Both the position numbers and the translations under genes were made by a program. A model generated the notes under the pieces. That model saw only the letters and a list, made by a program, of their open reading frames with translations, made no database searches and had not been told where the DNA came from. From Salvator merianae (taxonomy: Eukaryota; Chordata; Lepidosauria; Squamata; Teiidae), in assembly GCA_003586115.2 (NCBI GenBank), contig QVOM02000073.1, positions 32,976,468 to 33,040,467 on the forward strand: 64,000 nt of DNA. Direction: 5' to 3'. How positions within the stretch are numbered: position 1 is the first letter of the stretch; each line of letters begins with the position of its first letter. Positions 25,266 through 37,428 of the stretch are shown in pieces.

Positions 25266-26460
25266 GCCAGCAGAGTTGCACAACTGATAATTCCCTCCTC
25301 CTCCTTCATCTAAAGATCAAGGGCCCTCCAGTCCTCCTGGAGACAGTCTGTTGTAGAGGTCAGTACTTTGTAGGGGTTTGGGGTACATTTGAAACTTTGA
25401 AGTTGTGCTGTAGGCACTTGTTCTCCAGCTGCTTATTTCCTCTAAACTGTTCCTCATGACAGAAAGTCGTATCTGGGGTAAAATGCATCTGTAACTATTA
25501 CAGTTCAGGCTTTGATTGACATTTGCGGATTGGAATTTTAAATTATGCAGAGACTGAAAGTTCTTTTAACATTCTCTTGTGAGCTCTGTGTACTTCTCAG
25601 GATAAAGGGACACCAAGGAGGGGTCAGAAGTTTTAAGAATACAAGGGGAAACCTTCAAGGGCATGACTGCAGTCTTAAGTGTGTTGACGACAGTCTGCTG
25701 TGTTATTAGAAGGAAATCAGGCAGACACACCTTGTGTGAACGGAACTCACACAAAACTTGTTTCAACTTGTAATGGGTAGCTTTATTTTTTGAGTTGGGT
25801 CATAAGATACCATAAGCATTAGTGAGGTGAGTCTTTTCCATTCTACAGCAAAACCTGCAGTTCTCTGCAAATCTGCTTCAGGAGATTTGAGAGGTGAGTG
25901 AATATGCAGGTAGCTGATACTGGAAAGAGCAGTGAATTGGCAAAAATCACCTTCCCCTTTTGATATCTTCACTGGATAATGGACTCTTGTTCACAAAAGA
26001 TTCTATATTCTAGTATGCAACAAATACATGTCACTGCTCATAGAAATGTGGTTATTTTCTTTGTCAGTCCCTTTTCTGTGTGCTCCCTCTCTTTATGTCT
26101 CTCTGAGTGAACAGATTTTATGCTTCCTCAACTTATTCTGAGTTTTTAACAGTTTCTTGATTACATAATTCTTTCAGTGTTATTCCTGGAGCACAGTCCT
26201 GCTGTCAGCATTTTTTTTCTTTCCAAGATTTTTGTGATTGTGAATGCATTTCTTTGCATTTTTAATATATTCTTTCTTTCAATAAGCACATTCTATTTGC
26301 TTCCTAAATTGCTAGCAATTTTCTTTATAGATTGTATGTTCTGCTTTCAAAAGGGATTTCCTCCCCACTACCAACTGCCACAAAGATTACCCTTTTTTCC
26401 CTTCCAAATCTTTATTTTCTTCTTCTTTAAGATTTTACAGTTTAGCTTCAGTGTGTTGTA
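25266..26460. other. Unannotated non-coding DNA, T-rich at the right end
   Basis: The plus frame at 26177-26461 is Phe/Leu-rich only because the sequence is T-rich. No gene is recognised. Confidence 0.45.
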
Positions 26461-26531
26461 AACTGCTATACCTTATCTTTGTTTTCTTTTCTGTATTTTA
26501 TATTATTCCATTTCTGTCTTCCCCTTCTTCC

Positions 26532-26599
26532 CCTCCTCCTCCTCCTCCTCCTCCTCCTCCTCCTCCTCCTTCTTCTTCTTCTTCTTCTTCTTCTTCTTT
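26532..26599. repeat. (CCT)n(TTC)n polypyrimidine tract
   Basis: About thirteen CCT units pass directly into about ten TTC units with no purine interruption. The 84-residue poly-Leu frame over it is a translation of the repeat. Confidence 0.95.
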
Positions 26600-26866
26600 C
26601 AATATGTAAAATTCTTTTACAGTGCATATTCTATGATTGTATGGTTAACTCTGCAGGACTCAGGCTGTTATCTTTCCCCCCCCAATTTTCTCCCTTCCTT
26701 GTTTTAGAATTGTTTCTCTCCTTAAATCACTGATTTTTCTTTCTTCTAGTAAATTGGTCATGAATGGTCTGATACGTTTTTCCAAATATGTACAGCATTT
26801 GTATAGTCTGCCATTTATCCAGTGTTACCATCCTTGCCCTAATTTTTACCCAGACGTCTCTGGCAT

Positions 26867-26935
26867 ATCTAGATCTAGATCTAGATCTAAATCGATATCT
26901 AGATATAGATATAGATATATAGATATAATATACAT
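26867..26935. repeat. AGATCT / AGATAT hexamer array
   Basis: Near-perfect TAGATC units grade into ATATAG units. The array explains the Arg/Ser and Tyr/Arg alternation of the 86-residue frame over it. Confidence 0.9.
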
Positions 26936-28239
26936 ATTGTGTTTTCTTTCTCTGTTTTCACATCATTCGTTTATCATTGGGAATATTCTATACTTCTTGA
27001 CATCCTTGGTTTAGAGAACAGTAGCAAGTAGAAATGACATTAAATTAGACATGACCCATCATGAAAGGAAGAAAATGGCTTGCTCCTTGGCAATAGGAAT
27101 AATTGTTTGAAGAGATGGGTCAGCCAAAGAGAACAGTTGTGTTTCTCTTTCTGTCCTATCTATGTATGCACACTGATGGGTAGTCCCTATGGTATGTGGC
27201 CCTTGAAAGAATAGCTGAGTTGAACACAACACTTATACCAAAAAAGATTGCTCATTTTGGATTTAAAATAAGGCTGGTTAGTCATTTTAACCAAGCAGAA
27301 CAAATGATGATTAAACTATGGTTCACTGAAACAGTGTTAGATGGTGGCTCCTGAGCACTGCTTATTTCAATGCACCATAACTTAAACTAGTTTTTTTCGA
27401 TCTGAAATCCCCCAGATGTTTTAAGGGATATCTCGTATGGATTCCAGCAAGCATGTCAAATAGTAAGAGATGCTACAGGTTGTAACTTAAATCATCTGAG
27501 CACAATTGGTTAAACTAAACACATGTCCTAGTTCAGACAAAAGGACAATAGTTATATAAACAAGCTAGTGTATGTTCTGGATCTTTCTTTCTGATGTGCT
27601 TCAAGAGGGAAGCAAATGAGTCATCCAGGCCTGAGGCTTGAAATCCAGACCTGTTCCTGTGCATCAAAAGGCCAAACTAGATTTTACATTTATATAAATA
27701 TATTCATATTCATGTTTTAATTCATAGTTATATTGGAAAGGTAATGCAGCAGTTGAGAAATATAGCAATGTTATTTTGTTTGACATGTTTATGAGAAGCT
27801 ATTCTTTTGAGTTATTGAAGGTTTGCAGAATCATCCTGGGGCAAGAAGCAGCCTGTTGTGTGAGCTAGTCTAAGGGATGCAAATGAAGCTGGTTCATGTA
27901 AGTCAGCCAAAAATAAAAAAAAATATAGAACTCTTTGAAGATAGTACAAGGACCAAAGCTCAAGAGAAGCTGCTGTTTTTAAGGAAGGTCCTATAATCCT
28001 TCAAGAGAATGAAACATAAATTAAAGCATTTTAGCACATGCATATGCTCCTATATTTTAATGCATTAAGACTGCAATTCTTTTGTTCTTTATTGGAGGTA
28101 TACTTAGTTGAGCTTAATAGGACTTGCTTTGGAACAGATGTAGACAGATAATCTTCTGGAAGGTGTTCTATGGTGGTGATTAAGTATCTGTCCTGATACC
28201 ATGGAAAAGAAAACTAAATACCAATAAGAATATGACAAA
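26936..28239. other. Unannotated AT-rich non-coding DNA
   Basis: No open frame of useful length and no recognised repeat. Confidence 0.45.
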
Positions 28240-28772
28240 GACCATTTCTGCACATACCATCAACTCTGATTAGGAGCCCCTGCAATCAGTTTCTGGGCCT
28301 GACCAATCCACAAATTGGTGCAGACTGGTGAGGCCCTGCCCCCCTGCTGGTACCCTCTGTCCACAAAGGACAGAGTGTGAACCCGATCAGGAGGCTCTGG
28401 TTGGGAATACCGGCAGACATTGACATCAGGGTCTACTGATAGACCAGCAGCTTTGGTCTAGAACACAGAAGGTACACCTTCCATGTTTGGGGCTACCAGG
28501 GGACCCATTTTGGTGGTGCACCAAAGTGCACTGCCAAAATGGGTCCTCCAAGACTCTGATGCTAGGAACTTTTATTCCTAGCACTTGGAGCACTCAGAGC
28601 CTTGCACCAAAGCTCACAAGAGTTCTGGGAGTGAGGCGGAAGCTGGTCTGAACTAGTGAGATTATGCAGACAGTGCTGTTCCAGATCACACCTTTCTGTG
28701 GTTCAAACCAGCAGGCCTGACTAATCTAGACCCACTGAATTGGACCATGGAGATGTAAGTGCAGGACGGGCC
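28240..28772. mobile_element. MITE, GACCA-TTTCTGCAC / GGCCC ends, 533 bp
   Basis: The left end is GACCATTTCTGCACATACC and the right end, reversed, GGCCCGTCCTGCACTTACAT. The interior shares GGTACCCTCTGTCCACAAAG and CGATCAGGAGGCTC with the copies at 16.1 and 22.8 kb. There is no coding frame. Confidence 0.7.
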
Positions 28773-28864
28773 TAAGTTTCCTGGTTGACAGCAACTATCT
28801 GTTTTTCCCATAGGTAGTCTTTAGTAACACTGTATCTCTAAAGATGGATGTTACTTACAGCCAT

Positions 28865-28995
28865 TGTGGCTACAAGCCACTTAGACAAATCCATCATGAA
28901 TTTGTATGGTCCTCTTCTAAAATCACTTAATTTTGCAACTGTCATATCTTTTAGCAATAAGTTCCAAAAGTTAATGATACAAAAACATCCATAGC
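28865..28995 (-). mobile_element. Possible CR1/L3-like LINE relic
   Basis: The sequence TCCATCATGAATTTGTATGG followed by AAGTTCCAAAAGTTAATGAT resembles the better-preserved antisense copy at 48.68-48.75 kb (CCATGAATTTGTCTAACCC, AATTCCACAGACCAATTA). It is highly diverged. Confidence 0.4.
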
Positions 28996-31900
28996 GGACC
29001 AAAGCAAAGTTCCATCTGCTTTAGCATTATACTTCCATAATAGTTAACCAGATATCCTAGAAAGGTTTAGTTTATGGGGTTAGGCAGCAAGCAGGACCAA
29101 TAAGTAATGCAGAACTAATCTCTGATTGTGGCAAATGCTGCACTGATCTGTTGCAGATAGAAACACTAGTTGTCACTGGTAAAGATGGCATGATCTAACC
29201 CTACCACCACAGCTGCTCCAATCTCATGAAAGGCCAACATCATTCTTTTCACTTGCCTTCCATACAGCTAGGATACTGTGACATGCCACTTCCAGTGCCA
29301 GAGAAAATACAAAGTCTTTCTGACTAGTAGCCATTTGATGTTCTTTTTGCCGTACCTTTACTTGGTACTATACAATTTTAAAGGTTTATGAGTTGTTGCA
29401 GGCCATCATTTTCTTGTTTCAGTGCATTTCAGAATTCAGCTATGTCATAAAACAGTTCTTTTCCTATTCTCTGAATCATCTGTTGGATGATTCACTTGGT
29501 GGCCTGGATTCTAGCTCTAGGAAGGGCCCTTTCCTTTCTATACACTCTTTACACACTGTACCTAATTGATATGCCTCTAATATGAAATCTTCGCTCCTTT
29601 TTTTCTAAACTTAAAAGCCCTATATGTAACCTTTCCTCTTAAAGGAGTTGATCAGTTGGAAGCTTTCAAACTACAATTCTTTGAATCAGAAGTTTTATTC
29701 AATTATTGTATTATTAAATTTAGATTCCTATTGGAAATTTATCATTTTACACAAGCCTTTTCTTCTGTCTCTTTTCCCACACAGTATTTTTTAATGTTTT
29801 TATTGATTGTGTGACTGTTTTGAAGTACCATATTTCATACTGTTTAAGATCCACTGGTATGTAAGATACACCTATAATTCCACACAGAATATTTAAGAAA
29901 GATAAAAATAGGACACAGACTGATTTTAGGGAAAATTATAATGTAGGAGAATGATTTTAAATTAATAAATCCTATTTATTAATATAGGAGGAGAAACCTT
30001 GGAAAGACTTGAGAATAATTTTTGTCTATTTTTGATATAGTAATTGGAAAAAAAATCTGGTAGACAGTTACGGTGCTTGATAGATGAGAAAATATTAAAA
30101 TCAGTAAAAAGAATAAAAGAATATTTGGTATAGATACCGGAAAGTCCAACACACATAAGATGTGAGAATAGTATAATAAATACTTAAAGCAGGCAAACTC
30201 AACAGGTTTGATACCTTGGAAAAGGAAAGAAGTAAAGTTCAGAAAGCCAGTGGAGATGTTTCCATAAAACATAAAAGGCTCTACTTTTTGAAACTTAAGA
30301 TTGACACATCTAAATCAAACACTAAGTTAAACTTGCTCCTTATATTATGTTAAGAAGTGGACTGCAGTTGGACATAAATAAAGTGAGCCCAGTGACTACA
30401 TCTTCCCTTAGAGGTTACCTTCTGGTAAATCATAGTGATCTTGATGATCTTTTTCGTGATGGCCTACCAGTAAAGCCCAGTAATGAACTCTGACTTCCAA
30501 GGCCATTTCTTGTCCGATGCTAAACCACACTGGGTAGAAACCTGGAAGTCTCCAAGGCTGTGAGGCACCAGCCATGTACATGGTGGGCCTCCTACCCCAC
30601 CAGCGGGATCCAAGCCTCCTATAATAAAGATGGCTCTTTCTCATGTTTGTTAGGATGCTGACTATGTTTTTGTAGGTGTCTTAAAAGCACTTGTGTGCTT
30701 CATAAACTATCTGAGAAACCATTGTTATTCGGTTATTTTTACTGAGTATATTAAATAATGTGGAACTTCAGAATAAGTATAGACATGCAAGATGACAATT
30801 TACTGTCAAAGTGAACACATAATAAGCTGTGTCTGTTTGTTCCTTTCGCTCATTTATTTGTGCATAAAGCATTGTTTTGTATTAAATACCATTAGGATAA
30901 TCATTTCCAAGCCAAGTAGTTAAAAGAATTGAGAATTAATGAGAATTATTTTTTCGAACTTTTTTTTTTTTAACCAAGCAGGATCCTAGATTAAAAATGA
31001 AGGCGGCAGTTGGCTATAGCTTCTGCCAGTGCTTCACTTCACAGCACTTCCACTGCCCTAGTTAAAAATGCAGATTAAAAAGAGAGGTTGATGACCTGAA
31101 TCAGACTTAGTGAGCTGTCCTGATTGTCCTGAGTACTGATTGTGCTGAGTACTGCAGTTGCAGCTGATTTACAAGCATGTTTTCCTAATTTATTTATAAA
31201 TTGGGGAAAGATGTATGCAAATTCAAATATGGGATATGGAGATGACGAAAATAACATGGTTGATAACTACCAAAAGAAAGCAGGTTTTCTGCTGTGACTG
31301 CAGTGGAAAGTGGTCTCTGTCCAGGTTGGTACTCAAGGATTCAGTGACATTTTGGAATAGTTAAGAGGGAGGGGAAGAATTTTAGAGATAGCTTTGTACA
31401 AATATTTCATGTTTTATAAACTTGACCTGACCTCTATAGAAAATGACACTGAAGAACCTGCAGAACATGGGCCCTGGGTATATTGAACAAACTCACTGAT
31501 ACTCAGGCCTTGTTAGAGGTTCAGAGAGGTCTGGACCACCTCTAGCTATAATAAAAGTAACCTAAAATAAAACTTATTTTAAGAAATGAAACATGATTTG
31601 ATTTTTTAAAGAATTAACTAATGATTTTCTTGAAAACTGTGGAGCTTTTTGAGCTTGAAGTCCAGTCCAGATAGAATCCTAGGCAGGATCTGCATATGGT
31701 GTGTTGTCTTGTGCCATGGTGGGCCGATAATGGGCTGGACTGAGCAATCTGGCCTAAGATTGGAAGGATGGCTGGCAGTATGGACCAAGGGACATCAGCA
31801 TTGTGGTTAACATGGACTATCAACATTGTGATGGCCCAGCCCAACCTGGGGCCCTTGGAGCTGTTGCCAAATTCTGTGCATTTGGTAGACTGGACCAGCC

Positions 31901-33627
31901 GCTTGGTGCTACTTGCATACAAGTGGCTGGGATGGTCTACTGCCGGGGAATGTGTGGGAGACTGCCTCAAAGCAGTTTCCAATTGGAGCATGCTCCATGA
32001 CCATTTCTTCACTAAGATCCTCTCCAATGGCACATCCTATATGACTGTGGCTTTCCATGGAACACATAGCCTCCCAGTAGATTGGTCCATAGTTGGACAA
32101 GGCATTCCTCAAGGGTTACACACCTGGGCTACCAGCCCCATGTGGATACTGTCCTCGACCCCTCCCAATTGACTTTTTTAGTTGTATATATTTTGAGAGT
32201 GGCACAAATGGCTTGAGGCCATATTGTTGCCATTCTTGCAACTCCCAGAGTTGGCATGACTGCTACATCTGTACACAGATACTGTGGATGCCTTCTCTTC
32301 TCCAGCCTTCTGAAACTACTGTTCTGTGTCACCTTTTCCCTATTCCTGTCTCACTGATTCTTAGAAGCTGCTGTCATGTTCTTGCTAGTGGGCAAGATTC
32401 ACACCAGGAAGTTGAAAAGTCCATGCGGAAGGAAGAGGTATATTAAAATAGAGTTACATATAAGTTGATAGGTAAGCAAATTGCCTTGGAAGAAAAATGC
32501 AAAACCACAGTTTTCCTTCCGCTCCCAGCATTCATTCCAGATAGAGTGAGCATAAAGCTATACAGAAAAAGGGAAAAGAAGGAAACAATATATCATTGTT
32601 GTCTCTTCTCCCTTCCCCCTCTTTCCAAGCCATTTTCAGATGAAAACAGCCCAGAAAGAGCTCCTAGAGAAGTAGCAACAGGCAACTCCACTTTCCCTTG
32701 TGCTATCAAGTAAAGGGCACTGCCACTTTTGAGTAGGTAAGGCTACCCTGTTACTGGAGATTCCAACCCACAGGATGGCCTCAGCAAATGCCATCCTGCA
32801 CTCGCTGAACTAAGGATGCCTATTTTGTAAAAACTGGTCTGAGTACTTTCTTCCAGCTTCAGAACAGGTGGGTTTTTGTTCCTTTCAGGTGGCATGTGGT
32901 TATTATTCTTGTCTAGTAAAAAGTGAGTGTAGTGCAGGCTACAAATGGTATAGATAAACCCCAAGTCCTTTGTCTGTCTGTCATTCCTCCCTTCCTCCCT
33001 TCTTTCTTTCCTTCTCAAATCAGAACTGAAACTTGCAGTTGCATGGCTCTTGGGGGTGCCAAGGATGGGGCAGAGATCCTTTGGGTAACACAAAGCCAGC
33101 CATAGGCCCTTTCCCATAATGCAGCTGAATGAATATTTTGGATCCTTGATTTGTTTGTATAAAAAATGTATAAGAGGAAACTCTCAAAACAGCTTGCATC
33201 ATAAAATATTAAAATACAACATAATTTTCAAATATGATTATCAAATAAAACTTGCTGCAACACATATTAATATTAAAATTTACTAACCAAAACTGTGACT
33301 AATCATCAGCAAAATAAAACATTAAGACAACATATCAAAGACATCTCTAATTAAGGGCAAAGGAGGGCAAGGTTCTTATCCTGACATCATAAAATATAGA
33401 TATCCGTAAGAGCAGACTGGCTCACATCTGGATCTCCGGATGGATTAAGATGCCTTATTATGACACACTAACATTGTTGGCTGGAGCTGATAAATGTTAG
33501 CATCCAACGATATGTGAATAGTGAAATATTTCCTATCCCTGCTGAAAGCATACTTCTTTCAAGCTCCTGAGGTATTGCCAGCTCTGACCCTTCTGCCTGA
33601 GTTATAAGAAGCTGTCTCACTATGGCT
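28996..33627. other. Unannotated region with unplaced coding-like segments
   Basis: No gene is recognised over about 4.6 kb. Two segments stand out for open frame length: 30408-30644 on the minus strand (78 residues) and 31614-32172 with frames of 139 (minus) and 134 (plus) residues. Neither shows a motif I can name. A diverged retroelement is possible for both. Confidence 0.4.
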
Positions 33628-33835
33628 GAGGTTGTAGTTGGTACCACTGAGTTGTAGCTGACTCCTGGCTGACTGCATGGGCACCTTCATGGGCACCTCT
33701 AGGCAATTTTCTTGACAGAGATACAGAAGCAGTTTGCCACTGCCTACTTCTGGGAAGAGGCTTGGAATCAAACCAGTAACCCTCTGCTTTTCAGGCAGTT
33801 TGCTCCACTGTCACTGAACTATATCCACTTGCTTG
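33628..33835 (-). mobile_element. tRNA-derived SINE
   Basis: It is the same arrangement as the copy at 11.1 kb. The minus strand has GTGGATATAGTTCAGTGACA as a degraded A box and GGTTTGATTCCAAGCC as the B box, then GGCAGTGGCAAACTGCTTC and GTGCCCATGCAGTCAGCC. Confidence 0.75.
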
Positions 33836-34160
33836 TCACTGTGGTATAGCTGGGAGACTAGATGTTTCCCAAAAGGATGTGGAATGGCAGCACTTTAAAG
33901 AGTCATTAAGACACTCTAGGTGAAAACTGATGTTATGAGGTGTCATTGCAGAGTAATCTAAGCATCCATTTTTGTAAGAGTGTGCATCCACTCAGACCGC
34001 CATGAACACAGAAGGAACAGACAGAATCAGGCTGCAAGAGTACAGCAGGAATTTGCACCTTTATATGCTATCTGGTCATCTGGACAACCAGCCATGATGC
34101 ATTCAGCCAAGCATGAAATCATGATGACACTGCTGAGGGACAATGCAAGGCAGATACTCT

Positions 34161-34391
34161 GACTGTGATCACGTACAATGAAAGATAAAACTTCTCAGGA
34201 AGCTCAGAAGCAGCTTAGAGATGGTCCTGGGGTGAAATAATTTGCAGGCCAGTCAGCCCCTCCCCTTTCCCTTGAATATTCTAGGCTAGAAAAGGAGGAT
34301 TAGAGTTGGGTGGGAACAGGAGGGCCACACACTACTGTCTCTGAGGTGGTTTTGAGCTGTTTTGTTGTTGTTGTTACATTTGAACACAGTC
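34161..34391. mobile_element. Short DNA transposon, AGGCTGTG-type ends, second copy
   Basis: The ends are GACTGTGATCACGTACAATG and, reversed, GGACTGTGTTCAAATG. The block CACACACTACTGTCTCTGAG matches the copy at 18388-18611. Confidence 0.6.
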
Positions 34392-35333
34392 CTTGCTTCC
34401 ATGTACCAATCTGCAGCAACCTCATGATAACCCGAGAGGGGCCTCTTCTCTCCCTCCCTCCCCATTGGTCTGTTTAAGGGGAGTGAATAGAAACGGTTGC
34501 CAAACAATTGCGTTGTGGAGGAGGTACAGTGCTTGACTTTTGAAAAAAGATGGTATTTTATTAAACTCCATTGCTGTTGATGTTTCCTTTAAATTTTCAG
34601 ATTTTCTATCCACAGCCTGTGTTTTTAATTTCTCCAATTCTTTCCAAAGAAAAAGTCTTTCTGATGATTAAGTTTAGCTAGGAATAGACTGAGTGGCTTA
34701 ATTGTTCTGAAAAATTGTTTACTTGTAGGGAGAGGCTCTTTTTACTAGCTTTATCCTGTGATGTTTTTATAGTTAGGTGATGATGGTACAAGCACCTTAA
34801 ACAGAGTATTTCTGGAAAAGTACCCTATTAGGTTTTTAATGAATGAATAAATTCAATCCCATTTTAGTCTTTATACGCTTAGTCATATATCTGCTCTGAC
34901 CGTATGTCATACAGGGTATTTTTGGAAGAGTACTTATTTAAACTGTGCATGTTTATATGCATCTTTTGAAATATTTGAAATAGTTTATGTATACATATTG
35001 AAAAAAAATGTCAATACAATTTACTTGTCATCTTCTAAATATATGTTCTTTTTCATCACTGTCCAATCCATTTTACTTAAATACATTTTGTATGCTTCTG
35101 TGAAATCTGAGTAAATGTGTAAACCAACTCGGAGTTGTATTCTGATCGGCAAGCAAGTCTGGGAACATTGAATTAGATTAACTTGGACCAAGTACGGTCA
35201 ATGGCTGGGTATACTGGTCATTTGTAAATCTTGGAGGCAAGCCTAGAAAGTGGACATGAGCGAACTATGTAGTACTATCCCCGCCAACCTTCATGAATGG
35301 GACAGCAAATGGAAATCATCATCTTTTGATGGA
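34392..35333. other. Unannotated AT-rich non-coding DNA
   Basis: Only short frames, and no family recognised. Confidence 0.45.
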
Positions 35334-35752
35334 GGCTTTTTCTGCATTTTAGAACCTTGTAAAATTTTGTACCAAACCTATATGAATACAAGAGATCTGC
35401 TGCTTTAGATTTCATTCTCTGACTTGTGGACGGCAGCAAGCATGACTAAGTCTACTTGCTTGTATACTGTGTTTCTGAGCAACAAATTCAACTGCATCCC
35501 TAGGCCCCTTCCGTCTTTTCACCAGAATCTTTTGCAGAACATGTGTACTGGGTACTTTTAAAGACCTCATTAGTTTGCCATATATGATTTCATTCAGAAT
35601 GGTGAATCCCAGCTGAACAGTATTACTAGAACCTGGACTGACCTGAATATGCCAGGTTTGACTTAGTTTGATCTGAATAGACCAGGTTTGACTTAGTTTT
35701 GCAATGCCAATCCAGGATATCAGGGCAGCATTCAAACAGTGCAGAAAGAATC
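35334..35752. mobile_element. MITE, GGCTTTTTCTGCA / GGATTCTTTCTGCAC ends
   Basis: The ends are a diverged inverted pair of the common TTTCTGCAC type. Within it GACCAGGTTTGACTTAGTTT occurs in two close direct copies near 35650-35700. The 107-residue minus frame is not a gene. Confidence 0.55.
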
Positions 35753-37362
35753 CATTTTCTGTACCAGTAAAAACCCATTCAGTTTGTGAGGTTTTAACAG
35801 ATAGTGCAATGAGTTAATAGAGTAAATTTTCAGTGTAATGTGGAACAACTTTAGATCACTAATTGTGGGCAACATGTTGCCACTGAAGCAAAGAGCTATA
35901 ACAGTTAACTGCTGGTTAGTCAAAGCTGACTCCCCCACGCTCACTATAGGGGTGGGAAACTTGTTAAGATAGACCAACCCGGAGGATTCATGGAATATAG
36001 TGGATTCCTGAGCTGGTATTTTCGGTTGCTTTGGCTGATGCTTCTGTGGAACTCTGCTGCATCATGGTACTATGGAATCATGAGATCGGGAGAACATTGC
36101 ATAGGATTGCTTGCTAGCATCTTCTGTTTCAGAAGCACACTGTATAACCTGGTTTTGTGCTGAGAGCTCTAGTCCAGAGGATGATTGGAGCACAAATGGC
36201 AGAAATGTAATGAGCCCAGGGTAAAGCATATTACTGAGCTTGTCATGTCATAATAATGGGATCTGAAGTGTTATTTCATAGCTGCTATTGTGTATGCAGT
36301 TAAACTCATGAGGTAACACCATGATATTCTCTCCTGAGCTCTGAAATGAAGTTATGATGCTGTTTCAGGACAAACACCAGCATGGAAACTACAGTGAATT
36401 CTAGCGAGGCCTAAAAAGATGCTTGTGGTACTTTTGTGATCAGGATTTTTAGGACAATTTCAGATACAGCTATATGAGGATAAAGGAAATACAGTTTTGC
36501 TATTGTTCTTTTACATATGGCATAATATGTCATTGTTTGTGTAACACAGTAGTTTAAATTGCTCCATTGTGCAAATCTGTGTACGGAAGTAAGGCTACCT
36601 CCAAATGGAAAGAGGCAAAGAGAAACCTAGGCTACATCCAGATAGCAAGAGAAAAATGCAGTATCTTGTTTAGATCCCACAATTGCCTCTTGCCGTCTCT
36701 GCCAGATGGCAGGGCAAAATCATGGGGCAAGGGCAGACTGGTCTGGGAGCTTGCTGCTGTGATGATGTAATCTATATTTCCAAGTATTTGATGGTGCAAA
36801 ATATCCAGAAGTGCATAATAGTGGGCCCCGCACATGTGGGGCAGCTATTTTTGTTCCGGTTTTGGCCCCACACATGCACAGTGGCTGTTTTCAAGATGGT
36901 GGCTCTTAGGAGCAGGTGTCCAGACAGGCAAACTCATATCACTATACTGTGAATCTCGTGCTGGGAGTTCTTTTTTACAGAATAGTGATATTGTGGGATT
37001 TCCCCTTTATATCCCGGGGCTATGTTAGGATTCCCAATAGCTATAGAGCCCCAAGATAATTTCATGTTTTAGGGCTGTGCCCTCTCTGTACACAGCCCTA
37101 AACAAGAACCCATGATTGTCTCTTGCCAGCTGCTGCCAGAGGCAAGTGGCAAAACCCTGTTTACCTGCACATCTGGTGATCAGCATTTATGATCAGCCCA
37201 GTGGAGACTCCCGGAAACCAGCCAAGTGCCCAGCCCCCTTTCTTTCGTTGCTTTTTGCATGCTTGGCCGGCATCTGGTAGACTCCAGCAGGCCAATCACA
37301 AATGCTAATCATCAGATGCTCAGGTAAGGGACTATTATGGGAAACCCAGCATTGATGCTGTA
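35753..37362. other. Unannotated DNA with a short perfect hairpin
   Basis: A 12-bp perfect stem (TTTAGGGCTGTG, 37068-37079, and its complement, 37091-37102) encloses an 11-base loop. The flanking sequence is more GC-rich and may be an unrecognised transposon. No gene is supported. Confidence 0.45.
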
Positions 37363-37363
37363 T

Positions 37364-37365
37364 CA

Positions 37366-37398
<33 letters not shown>

Positions 37399-37428
37399 TC
37401 TACCTACCTACCTACCTATCTACTTATC
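37364..37428. repeat. (TCTG)n(TCTA)n(CCTA)n tetranucleotide array
   Basis: The array immediately adjoins the 3' end of the minus-strand L2-like LINE. Read on the minus strand it is a GATA/GGTA/GACA tail. Confidence 0.95.

Noticed and set aside
26479..26733. Poly-leucine membrane peptide
   Set aside because: It is a translation of the (CCT)n(TTC)n tract.
31614..32172. Overlapping 139- and 134-residue frames as a gene
   Set aside because: Neither frame has a motif, start context or splice structure that favours it. Kept only as an unexplained segment.
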